Below, piece by piece: positions 54,952 to 64,000 of a stretch of DNA of 64,000 nucleotides; within the stretch, counting starts at the first letter, position 1, and each line of letters opens with the position of its first letter. Below the pieces are notes generated by a model. That model saw only the letters and a list, made by a program, of their open reading frames with translations, was not told the DNA's origin and did not search any database. The translations under genes and the position numbers were made by a program. Source of the DNA: Adiantum capillus-veneris (lineage: Eukaryota; Streptophyta; Polypodiopsida; Polypodiales; Pteridaceae); assembly GCA_014529385.2 (NCBI GenBank), contig CM043942.1, positions 4,304,501 to 4,368,500 on the forward strand, written 5' to 3'.

Positions 54952-55623
54952 TCTGAGGTCCCTGCCCCTTGTCGAGAGGAGCGGAGTACCTTTGATAGGT
55001 CTCCAATCCTGATAAGGAAAAACCAACAGACATTGCCTTAGCTACTACGTAGCCACGGGCATGAACCGTTAGTGAAGGATTGGTCTTATCTCGCTATGGC
55101 GGAGCGTGACCACCATAACCCTATCTAAAAACTATCTATAATCAATTATATTTAAAAGTATAAATCTTAGAGTGACCAACCTGTGCGCTTTTTTCTCCAT
55201 GTTTCAGAAGCACAGCCGCCAAGGTTTGTCTCTTTTAAGATTTATGACTAAAAAAAAATTCTAGCGTTGGAAAGTTACCAAACTCATCGGGTCCACCCGT
55301 CCATAGAATGATACCGTCGGGGTATCATTCTCCCACTTTCCACACCACACTCACCCTTCTTTTGTTATTTAATTACTACCACACTGTTTAAACATACATG
55401 TTCCTTTACTTTATTTATGATACTGGTTCGTTAAAACAGCCCTTCAAACAGTATTACAAACAATAGTCAAACAAGATGTCGTCCAATTTTAAACCAACAA
55501 CCCTTGGATTAGGTTCACTCAAGAATCTCTACTGACGCTATTATGTCCGATCGGTGTATACATTATTTATAAAAACCCTTGTCCTCATGAGCGTCCCATA
55601 CCGCTCGACAAGTATTCGTTGTG

Positions 55624-55811
55624 CTAATCTGGACGTACTCCCATCACAGCAACAACGATGCCAATCTGGGCGTCATCCTCACGCCACGGCAAAACAAAAC
55701 TGCAGTATCCAGCTGGGCTAATCTGGGTGTACTCCCACCACAGCATCAGTGGTGCCATCCTGGGCGTCATCTCACGCCTCGGCAACTGCCACATAATACC
55801 AGCGCTAATAA
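55624..55811. repeat. 94-bp tandem duplication
   Basis: CTAATCTGG.CGTACTCCCA.CACAGCA starts at 55624 and again at 55718, with GCCA.CCTGGGCGTCATC in both copies. Divergence is moderate. Confidence 0.7.
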
Positions 55812-55961
55812 GTAGAGAGACTTGAGAGAAACCATACCGAAGGTTTTGGACAAACATTCTTTCCTATAGCAACCAGTTTAACCAGACAATCTTTCCTACT
55901 TGTCAAACATATGACAAGTTTCTTGGGGTTAAGCCCCGTGGTTTCGGTCCGTGTTTTCTTT

Positions 55962-56156
55962 TCATAAGGTAAATAATATATTCCTATAGTCTCGCATATG
56001 CAATGATGCATAACTTGAAACTGCAATACTAACCTGTACCATAGCTCCGAATTGTTCGATTGGTGGAGACATAGCATGTTTCGTAGGAGTTCCACCGTTA
56101 CTTGTACCGGCTTCATGATCATTAGTGCCTTGTGTTCGAGCACGCTTTGGAGCCAT
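55962..56156 (-). CDS. Short unknown ORF, possible first exon
   Basis: The minus frame starts MAPKRARTQGTNDHEAGTSN at 56156 and runs to IEQFGAMVQ, directly followed by GTTAGTATTG, a plausible splice donor at about 56033. The start is basic and hydrophilic, and no family is recognised. Upstream on the same strand lie the tandem repeats and, about 1.15 kb away, a TATA box. It could be a gene's first exon, a Gag N-terminus, or chance. Confidence 0.25.
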   Translation of the reverse strand: MAPKRARTQGTNDHEAGTSNGGTPTKHAMSPPIEQFGAMVQVSIAVSSYASLHMRDYRNILFTL

Positions 56157-56610
56157 TTTTTTGTACTACACTTATATTATACACTTAGAACTTTAAATTG
56201 GTCAATTTCCTTAGTAATCTCCTTGTTTCCAAAGAGAGTCTGTAATTTGAACCCTCGCCAACTCGGATTCACACTTAGTGTTGTTGTTTTACATCTAATT
56301 TCTATACATCAAATATTTGCTAATCATAATTAATTAAAAATTAAATGTGTAAACTATGAGTGAAAGTTTAGGAATGCATTACTTTTATGCATGACATTTC
56401 TAATCCAATTCTAACTTCAATTCTATACTTCAACTAAATCAATTTTTAGTATTATTCAAAATTCTATTTAACCTAATTGACAATAACATTGGTGAATGAG
56501 AATTTCATCATGTATAATAAGAATATGATGAGTTCTCTTATGTATTAACTTTCAATTAGCAATATATAAGTTAATAGTAAAGATGTACTAACTAGAGAGA
56601 GTAGGTATAC

Positions 56611-57167
56611 TTAGAGAGATTAGAGTAAGAGAAAACATAGACACACATCTTTTCTAAAGTTAATTGAATCTTACTATCCATTAAAAAGATTAGAGTAAAA
56701 GAGAACACACACACATACTTTTCTAAAGCTAATTGAATCTCACCAATCTATTAAAGAGATTAGAGTAAAAGATAACACACACACACACATACTTTTCTAA
56801 AGCTAATTGAATCTCACCAATCTATTAGAGAGATTAGAGTAAAAGATAACACACACACACACACATATCCTTCTTAAAGCTAATTAAATCTTACTAATCT
56901 ATTAGAAGATTAGAGTAATAGATAGCACACACACACATAACTAATTGAATCTTACTAATCTATTAGAGAGATTAGAGTAAAAGATAACACACACACATAT
57001 CCTTCTTAAAGCTTATTGAATCTTACTAATCTATTAGAAGATTAGAGTAATAGATAGCACACACACACACACATAACTAATTGAATCTTACTAATATATT
57101 AGAGAGATTAGAGTAAGAGATAGCACACTTACATCATTCCTAAAGTTAATTGAATGCTTAATTAATA
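56611..57167. repeat. Eight-unit tandem repeat with embedded CA tracts
   Basis: Units of about 61-78 bp share GAGATTAGAGTAA.AGATA, a CA tract of varying length, then (in most) TTCT.AAAGCTAATTGAATCT.AC.AATCTATTA. Two units lack the TTCTTAAAG part and alternate with complete ones, giving a two-unit higher-order period. Confidence 0.88.
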
Positions 57168-57299
57168 CGCACCTTATTAGTCCACTAGAGTTTTTGCTCT
57201 CTTAGTGGTTTGTGGACGCCTTCTCTCTAAGAGAAGTGGCAGCACTTCATGAGCGCTATAGAGGCAATCTCTATGTCTAAAGTGTGAGCATGGATGCTC

Positions 57300-57307
57300 T
57301 ATTTATA
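57300..57307 (-). promoter_or_regulatory. Candidate TATA box (minus strand)
   Basis: GCTATAAATAGAGC on the minus strand, a near-consensus plant TATA box. It could drive transcription through the tandem repeat towards the ORF at 56156. Confidence 0.45.
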
Positions 57308-57915
57308 GCAGAAAGAAAAACGTCCAACTTTTTTTTCAAAATATTTTTTTTAATAAAAAATATTTTTTAATAAAAAATATATATTTTTATTTTTTTTCCA
57401 AAAATCATACCCGTGTTTTTGGTACCCTTGTGGTACCCATGAGCTTGACCACTTTGTCATTATCATCAAAAGATAAAGCCACACAAGCCACCCCTCATTA
57501 AGATTAGTCAAGAGTAGCCTCTCCTTTTTCATGTGACAGTGTGTCCCACTTTGTCCCCTCCTATGTGATCCATGTGCCTTCATTTGTCATCTCTGTGTAT
57601 TCGTTTGTCTTTATAATTATTTTATTTATTTCCTTAATGATAATTTACTTTACATTTTTAAGTTAAACTTTACAGTCTTATATTAACTTTACAGTAGTAA
57701 AAGAAAATTCTACAATCAGTAAATAAGTCTTGCAATAAGTTAGTTAGTGATTCATATAGCTAAACATATCAGAATTTTGTAGCATAAATTTTAATTTCTA
57801 GGTTTTCTCAACCTACGATTCATAATTTGAACTCGAATATCTTAAATAAGGAGTGATGGTTCAAAAAAAATACAAACACGTAATAGAACTTGTGTGCAAT
57901 TTGAAAGTAGAGACC

Positions 57916-60690
57916 TTACAATAACGATAATGTAATGGGGAATGAGTGAAGTATGGTGTTGGATCAATTATCAATTATAAAAATTTTCCCTAAAGAAATC
58001 GCTCGACCATTGGCAAGATCATTCGAATGATAGAGTCTTGGAGCTATAAGTAGACATGGGTTTTAAATCAGTCATTCATCATTTTTGCTTCCCTTATGAA
58101 AGGACGTCCTAAGATCACATAGGATTCTTGGAGAAATCCATAATGATGAAGGTATATCTTACTTATGTCCAAGGGATTTGACCTTGAGATCTTTCAACAT
58201 TCCAATAGGTTTCACATCCATTGGATATTTTTACCACTATGTTTGTGACTCAGAGGTGAGGTCTTCCCGTAAATTTGTAACAAGTTTAGTTGCAAATGCT
58301 GACCCCAACACCACCATCAAGGATTCCCTTCATAGCTAATCCTTTAGTAGTGATTGTTGGTAGGGTTGCATTAGATTCATCACCTTCAAAGTATGGACCC
58401 AACTTATTAACATGTACAAAGCTTTCATCTAGTTTGGGTTGTGGATCCAAGTATTCCTCCTCAGGTAGAATTTCATTGGGCCTATCCATTTGTGAAAATT
58501 GTGGTAACTCGACTTTCAATTCTCCATTGAAAAATGCTTGAGGAGCTTGGAATAGTTTAGGATCCCCTTATGATTTAGACATAATAGTGGTTCTGACTTC
58601 ACAAGCCATTGATTGCCAATATTGAATGGTATTTTTTGAGGTTCTCCTTCATTACCTAAGGCCGGTGAAGATGGATCTCCACTTCTTTGATAATGTGAAT
58701 TATTCCCTCACTGATTGCAATGTCTTCAATCCGCTTTCTTCCTAGATGATACTAGGTATGACTAATGGTTTGTGGATTTTGTGAGGTTGATGCTGCATGA
58801 GAAACACTATGTATGTAATCTTGATTTGACTCGGTTCTGGATCTAGTTTCCTTTGGGTCTCCTATGCTACGCCTAAGTGCTTGAGTTGGTCAATCTCCTC
58901 TATAGAGTCTGGGTAAGTCTCAACCCCTCTTTGTGATTTCCTTAGGTGGCCCTTGTGGCTCCTCTTGGAGGTTCTTGTCCATTTTGGTTACCCTTGAAGA
59001 CACATGTTGAATCATTGGTGGTATGGGAGTGGTTTCCTTTATGCCTCCCCTAGTGGTGTCGTTGCTTGACTTCCTCTCATGGTGATTCCCATTGGATTTT
59101 CCCCTTATAATGGTAGTCTTAGTTTCCATGGTCTTGATTGAATCTGAATCATCTTCAAAGTTGTTCATAAACACAGGGTCATAATTGGTCCCTATGTTAG
59201 TCTTTGAACTAAGGTTTGGATTTTTAGCCTTTAGCAATATCTTCCTTCGTGTTTTCTTCTTCCTTACTTGGGTGATTGACACAAAATCTCTCTCCTCGTG
59301 GATATATTTTTTGTTTTGGAGAATCAATCGTGTGAGTATATTTATTGCTACCATAAGTGTCGATCGTGGTGTCCCATTGGTAATCTTAGTTAAGTTCAAT
59401 GGTGTGATATTTGGTGTGTTTGGATTATGGGGACATTGGTGATTAAATGATGTATGCCACAATGAATAGACAAAAGTATTGGCATAGTAGATGTGCTCCC
59501 TTGATTTCTTTGCATTGGTGTAGCATTCCTTCGTATTCTCATAGGATACTTAGACACACAATGTGGTCCACCACATTTGTAGCACTCAAGAGGCAGTCTA
59601 TTGGCAGTGATGTTGATGTTTTGGCCTCTTGCTATAAAGAAAACCACTTGATATACTGGGTTGGCTTGTCTCCAGGGGTTCTCCATGTAGTACTGCGGAC
59701 ACTCCTCAATTGTATCAACTCCATAGGTACAATAGAGTCTATGTCATCCTTGCAGTCCAAATGAGCACTAGATGGCTCACAACCTACCTACTTTATAGGG
59801 GTAGCTCTCGGATGTGGAGGTTGTGCTAGCACTGGAGGTGGTAATGATGTGGTCTAGACAATATTTTGGATTCTATGGACTATGTGCAATGTGATGGTTG
59901 CTCAACAACTAGGGCAATAATTAACTTAGGAGCTCGAGGCAAGTATGTCCAGTCTAAAGGTGGTCTATTTCCCAATACACATCTAAGTACTAAGCATTCC
60001 TTAGCTTGATGGCCATACCTACCACATGCATTGCAATTCCCATCAAACTTTCCTTTGAAGGTAGGGAATTCATTGGTGCTATGTGGACCCAAACAAACTA
60101 AGAACCATTGTTGCTCCTCCTTGGATACATATGGTTGTTTTGTGGAGTAGGATCATCTTTAAGTCTTTCTTGAATAGTCTTGGTGAGATCTACCAAAGTC
60201 ATCTTAGATATCTTTTGCTCTTTAACAATAGGCTTTATTGTCATTGGCTCATGCTCAATTGTTGTTGACCTAGAAAACTTTGGTTCAAAAAACACCGTTT
60301 CTTCTAAAATAATTAAATTGTCTTCTAATTGAATTGCTTTGCTAGCAACTGCTTCTCAAGTAGTGATGCCTCTAATGACTAGGTCATTGTAGATATCCTC
60401 ATGTCCCAAACCTCTAATGAATCTATCAAGGAGCTTGTTAAGGTTGAAATTCTCGTTTGGGGTAAAATGAGAATTTAGATCCTTCATAAAATCTCTCATG
60501 AAAAGTTATACCCCAAAGCACACCCTCTTGTATATAATCTTTCAAGAACAATCTGCTAAGAGTAGGGTAATGCGTGCGCTCTTCAACCCTTAAGGTCCTT
60601 TATCAATCACCAACCTTCCCGCTTAGGGTCAAGCTTAAGGTCATACACCTATGTAGCTTATTGTGCTCATTAGGGGAAGTTGGAGATCTC
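57916..60690 (-). pseudogene. Relic F: protease, nucleocapsid and gag remnants
   Basis: Pieces matching E in order: protease start GILDGGVGVSI with upstream DPQPKLDESF and YFEGDESNATL (58286-58519), Lys-rich spacer (58920-59462), variant knuckle C-YK-C-GGP-H-CVSK-Y with its last Cys lost (59396-59686), CCHC knuckle C-NA-C-GRYG-H-QAKE-C (59880-60092), then EQKISKMTLVDLTKTIQERL (60098-60295) and capsid scraps to about 60690. Frames change repeatedly. Confidence 0.78.
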
Positions 60691-60709
60691 TTTTTTTCTT
60701 TGTAACATT

Positions 60710-60710
<1 letters not shown>

Positions 60711-60804
<94 letters not shown>
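60711..60804. repeat. Long AG microsatellite
   Basis: An uninterrupted run of 47 AG units (94 bp). It marks the right edge of recognisable relic F. Confidence 0.95.
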
Positions 60805-60806
<2 letters not shown>

Positions 60807-61832
60807 CTCTAGGCCAATTAGAGGAGGGCTTTCGTTATAGAACCTTCATTTTAAAAATTTCTTTTGAATTTCTAAAATGAGTTCTTTTGGAAAGAAAATC
60901 TAAGCTAACTCTCCATTATGTGGTCCTTTTACCTCAAAAAGGTCTCTTTTACCGACCAAAACGTGTTTTTGAATCTTCTCACGGCCTCCTTTTTCCTCTT
61001 ATTCCCACCTCTCTCCTCATTCCACCAGCTTCTTCTCCCTCATCTTCCTCTTGTCCTCTCTCCACCTTCATCTTGTGAGTCAGCTTTCTTAAGAAATGGA
61101 GTCCACCTAGTCTAAACACCCTAGCACATCCATTGAAACCGTTACCACCTATGCAACATTATACGATTGCAATAGTGAATCCAAATATCCATAGCCAAGA
61201 GCAGCTGGATTGTAATGCAGCAGAGTAAGAGCAAAAAAGACTCCTCATAAAACCAATTCTTGTTATGCTAGAAAGAAAGAGTGAAAAATGTAGGGTTTTT
61301 GAAGCAAAGAAGACACTATAGAAAGTTTGCAGCATGTTTATGCACAAGTAGCTTCATCTCCATTCCAAGAGCTCCAATCTTCCTTTGCATATAGATAACG
61401 GTAAGTGTGACTATTATTTCCACTTTGATTTGGGTTGTTTGTGGTACTTTTCTATGATTGTTATAATTTTTTTTGGTTTTTTTTTTTTTGCTACTATGCT
61501 TCTTACACATCTCTATCCCTAAAGCATAGAGGAATGGAAATCGGTGGAGTGTGCCAAATTTTGAGTGTCTAGCATGGCTCCATTAGGAAGGAGCTTTACA
61601 AAGGGAACATTGATATGTGGATTAATAGTGAAAAAATGGCCACCTTGAAAATAAGATCTATGTGCACATCACACCAAATGAGTCAAGATCTACACAATGT
61701 ATAGACAGATTTTCATACAACTTTTGCTTTTGAGATAGAGGGAAAGGTGTGTAGATAATGATGTCTTTCTTTCTACTAGTCTTTGGTTCTATGAGGTATA
61801 GTCTTACTTTACCTTTTTTATAATATATCTTG
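60805..61832. other. Unassigned sequence
   Basis: AT-rich with T homopolymer tracts (61468-61490). Short frames only; nothing recognised. Confidence 0.35.
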
Positions 61833-62024
61833 TGTTGGGGTATAAAGCCCAATGTGGTCGCCCAGGTAAGTGGGCGGGTTGCCAGGTATGTACACATATT
61901 CTTTTGTAAAAACCTAATAAGAACTCACTATGCTCTACACATTACAGTAGAGCGAGTTCACCATATCGTCGTGCTCTTCTTCTCGCACTCTCTCTCGCAT
62001 CGCACTTCCGCTCGTACTCATTCA
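61833..62024 (+). repeat. 5' LTR of copia H
   Basis: TGTTGGGGTATAAAGCCC...CTCATTCA, about 192 bp; TATA-like GGTATAAAG lies close to its start. The start could be two bases earlier (TGTG). No partner LTR is in the window. Confidence 0.7.
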
Positions 62025-62026
62025 AC

Positions 62027-62040
62027 TGGTATCAGAGCTC
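62027..62040 (+). other. Primer-binding site of copia H (tRNA-iMet)
   Basis: TGGTATCAGAGCTC, two bases after the LTR. Confidence 0.93.
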
Positions 62041-63068
62041 AGATCGAGGCTCGGGGAAGCACTGCAGGAGGCTAGAGTCACCAACTCAGATTGGAGTGAA
62101 ATTCGACAGGCGAAGACACGGCCCCAAATCTCGGCCACCGTTCGGCTTTGACAAAGGTCTGCGCAGGCCATTTTTGACTTCGTGGTCTCGACGGGTGCAG
62201 ATCCGACTCTGCAAATTTGGGGTTTTCGACCTACGTCTGCAGGTGCTGAGGATATCGACACTCCCAGAGTGTTGATTTGTGGCTGTCTACACATCGAAGG
62301 ACAGCTCACAGTTCTTGGAGGCGTGTCATATACGACAAGGGCGCATCTACACACAGACTGCAGGCGACATCCACTAGTTCATCAGGTAGCTTGTGTTTGC
62401 TGCTTGATATTCCAGATTTCATCCTGACATTGCAAGTACTTCCACATGGGATGTATTGTCAGAGATGATGTATGTCTGTTGAGGGTTTGCTGGCTGTGAG
62501 TCACGCAGCAAACAACCACCGCAGCGGTTACAACATACAGTGGGAAATTTGTGGATGTATGACTTTGTGGGAAGTCTTTGTACTGTCAGATTTACTGCAG
62601 CCTTTGTTGAGAGTCGAGTGAGGTTTTATTGAGCTGGGGGATTCTCGAATGTTGAGATCCTTTCGGTGATACAGGTCTTGGAGCGATCCCTCGAGCACCC
62701 TTAGATAGGCAGCTAGGATGTATTGACTGTGAGTTAGACAGTTGGGATTGCATCTTTGCTTTACTGCCGTTGAGGCATTGTCGCAGTCTATGCTTACAGG
62801 ACAGTGACAGGACAGTCAGAGACATTACATGTGCAGGACAGGTTTACCCACATCTTACAGTGTCAGAGAGACAATGTTTTTTGAGCTGTTTTTTGGTCTA
62901 TTTTTTAGTACACCACAGCCATTTTACAAAGGAGACTCTGCCAAAATTTCTGCAGAATCTGAAGCTTTCTTGGTTCATTTGACAGGTTGATATTGGTTCA
63001 GAGGTCAGTTTACAGGGGAAACTCTGCCGAATTTTTCCCAGGAAAGTAAACTACTGTGAAGCATAGCT
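62041..63068 (+). other. Long leader of copia H
   Basis: About 1.03 kb between primer site and the first gag ATG, unusually long for a copia element. It contains only short frames (up to about 80 codons) with no known domain. Confidence 0.5.
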
Positions 63069-64000
63069 ATGGCTGGATCACAGGACACTGCAGTCTCTTT
63101 ACAATATCAAGAAGCTGGATGGAACTAATTTCCCATTGTGGAAGCAGCAGATTTGGCACGTGTTGGTACAAAAGAAGCAGATAAAACCTATAAAGCTCAA
63201 GGGGATAAAACCAGAAGATATGGACGAAGATGAATGGAGCGAAATGGATGAATTGGCACTTTCTACCATTATGCTGACTTTGGCAGAAAGCGTTTACTTC
63301 AATGTAGCAGACGAGATGTCGGCTTATCAAGCATGGTTAAAGCTGAGTGATCTTTATGAGAACCAGAGTGCAGCTTCACAGGTATACTGGCTTAAGAAGC
63401 TTGTTGACTTGAAGATGAAAGAAGGGACACCTATGTCCAATCTTCTGAATGAATTCAACACAATCTACAGTCAGTTGTCAGATCAAGGTGTCAAGTTTGA
63501 TGAACCTGTTAGAGCTATGTTCCTGTTGATCACATTACCAAAAAGTTGGGACACTTTTTGCACAGCTTTGAGTAATTCTGCACCTCCAGATGGTTTGAAC
63601 ATAGCAGGTGTAGAAGGAAGTCTGCTTACTGAAGAAACCAATAGAAAGACAATGGACAAAGGAAAAGGAATAGCCTTAGTTGTCAGGGGAAGGACCAAAG
63701 AAAATTACAAAGGTGGAAAGAGGAATCAGTCTCGTAGCAAGTCCTGCAGTGCTAAAGGCAAGAGTGACATAGAATGCTACCATTGTGGCAAGAAGGGTCA
63801 CATGAAAAGAGACTGCAGAGAATGGAAAGCAGAAAAAGGCAAAGAGAAAGCTGAAGACCATGGTGAGAAGAACAAGTCCTCAATGAAGATTCAAGAAATA
63901 AATGTGACAAACACTGTTGCAGAGGATGACAGTCTAGTGTCAGGAGACATCTACTTCTTGAAGAATACAATGGACTCAGCTCTTCTTACAGCATCTGATG
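63069..64000 (+). pseudogene. Copia H: gag (partial, frame change after residue 8-9)
   Basis: ATG at 63069 (MAGSQDTAV), but the gag frame proper is in the next phase from 63097 (LYNIKKLDGTNFPLWKQQIW) and stays open to the window end, about 300 codons. It contains WLKLSDLYENQSAASQVYWL, MKEGTPMSNLLNEFNTIYSQ, ITLPKSWDTFCTALSNS and a perfect CCHC knuckle (C-YH-C-GKKG-H-MKRD-C, 63775-63816), the full copia Gag pattern. One missing base near 63094 explains the change. A sequencing error is possible. Otherwise this copy looks young. Confidence 0.85.

Larger units (their letters stand above)
54952..57915. mobile_element. About 3-kb insertion of unclassified sequence in relic F
   Basis: Absent from element E at the matching place. 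ATAAC stands on both sides (about 54946-54950 and 57916-57920). The ends TCTGAGGTCCC and GACCTTACA are weakly inverted (8 of 11). Contents: a 94-bp tandem duplication (55624-55811), a 61-codon minus frame starting MAPKRART, an eight-unit tandem repeat and a minus-strand TATA box. AT-rich. It could be a non-autonomous retroelement, a DNA transposon or a captured gene fragment. I cannot classify it. Confidence 0.5.
54121..60690 (-). mobile_element. Degraded relative of gypsy E (relic F), split by an insertion
   Basis: 54121-54951 matches E at about 22030-22865 and 57916-60690 matches E at about 22870-25600, in the same order and orientation, with many substitutions and indels. RT, integrase and both LTRs are gone. 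Between the two halves lies about 3 kb with no counterpart in E. It is older than E, judging by divergence. Confidence 0.8.
61833..64000 (+). mobile_element. Ty1/copia retrotransposon H, 5' end (cut by window)
   Basis: LTR, Met-tRNA primer site, a 1-kb leader and a long gag frame on the plus strand, unrelated in LTR sequence to the A/B/C family. The rest of the element lies beyond position 64000. Confidence 0.85.

Noticed and set aside
54121-60690. Relic F as a host gene on the minus strand
   Set aside because: Its zinc knuckles, DGG protease and linker match gypsy E in order, so it is transposon sequence.

Overview
This is a piece of a large, repeat-rich plant nuclear genome. The evidence is plant-type Ty1/copia and Ty3/gypsy retrotransposons in all states of decay, primed by initiator-Met or Asp tRNA, LINE remnants, small DNA transposons, and one long intronless pentatricopeptide-repeat (PPR) gene. 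The style of the PPR gene (regular triplets of about 100 residues, no introns) and the dense nesting of elements suggest a fern or another seed-free vascular plant. That is inference from style, not from a marker. No rRNA, tRNA, CRISPR or bacterial-type gene was seen.

Layout. 1-4336: decayed minus-strand gypsy element (RT start, protease, zinc knuckle, gag, Met-tRNA primer site, probable LTR), then a 34-bp minisatellite. 4834-5035: old copia LTR fragment. 5036-7644: unassigned. 7645-12788 (copia A) and 13233-17394 (copia B) are two members of one minus-strand family, both inserted into a plus-strand LINE ORF1-like sequence. A carries a 459-bp small DNA element in pol. B carries a 236-bp hAT-type element in its 5' LTR. 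19190-28606: long minus-strand gypsy element (E) with Asp-tRNA primer site and its 5' LTR; its 3' LTR was not found. 28790-31780: decayed plus-strand LINE reverse transcriptase. 31789-33319: short non-coding LTR element, followed by a sequence ending in 21 A residues. 34184-37384: the PPR gene, the only convincing host gene. 39567-53802: young plus-strand gypsy element (D) with 1.55-kb LTRs and two RNase H domains, split by copia C (45471-50467). 54121-60690: an old relative of E, itself interrupted by about 3 kb of unclassified sequence with a striking tandem repeat. 61833-64000: the 5' end of a different plus-strand copia element (H), cut by the window edge.

How the parts relate. The nesting gives an order of events: LINE fragment before A and B; the E-like relic before its 3-kb insert; D before C. 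Comparing A, B and C shows that A and C share a reading-frame break inside protease, and that C, and probably A, lack 58 Gag residues which the older copy B keeps. This suggests a defective sublineage that still spreads. None of the LTR elements wholly within the window has an uninterrupted coding region. D and C are nonetheless young, judging by their nearly identical LTRs and, for C, a perfect target-site duplication.
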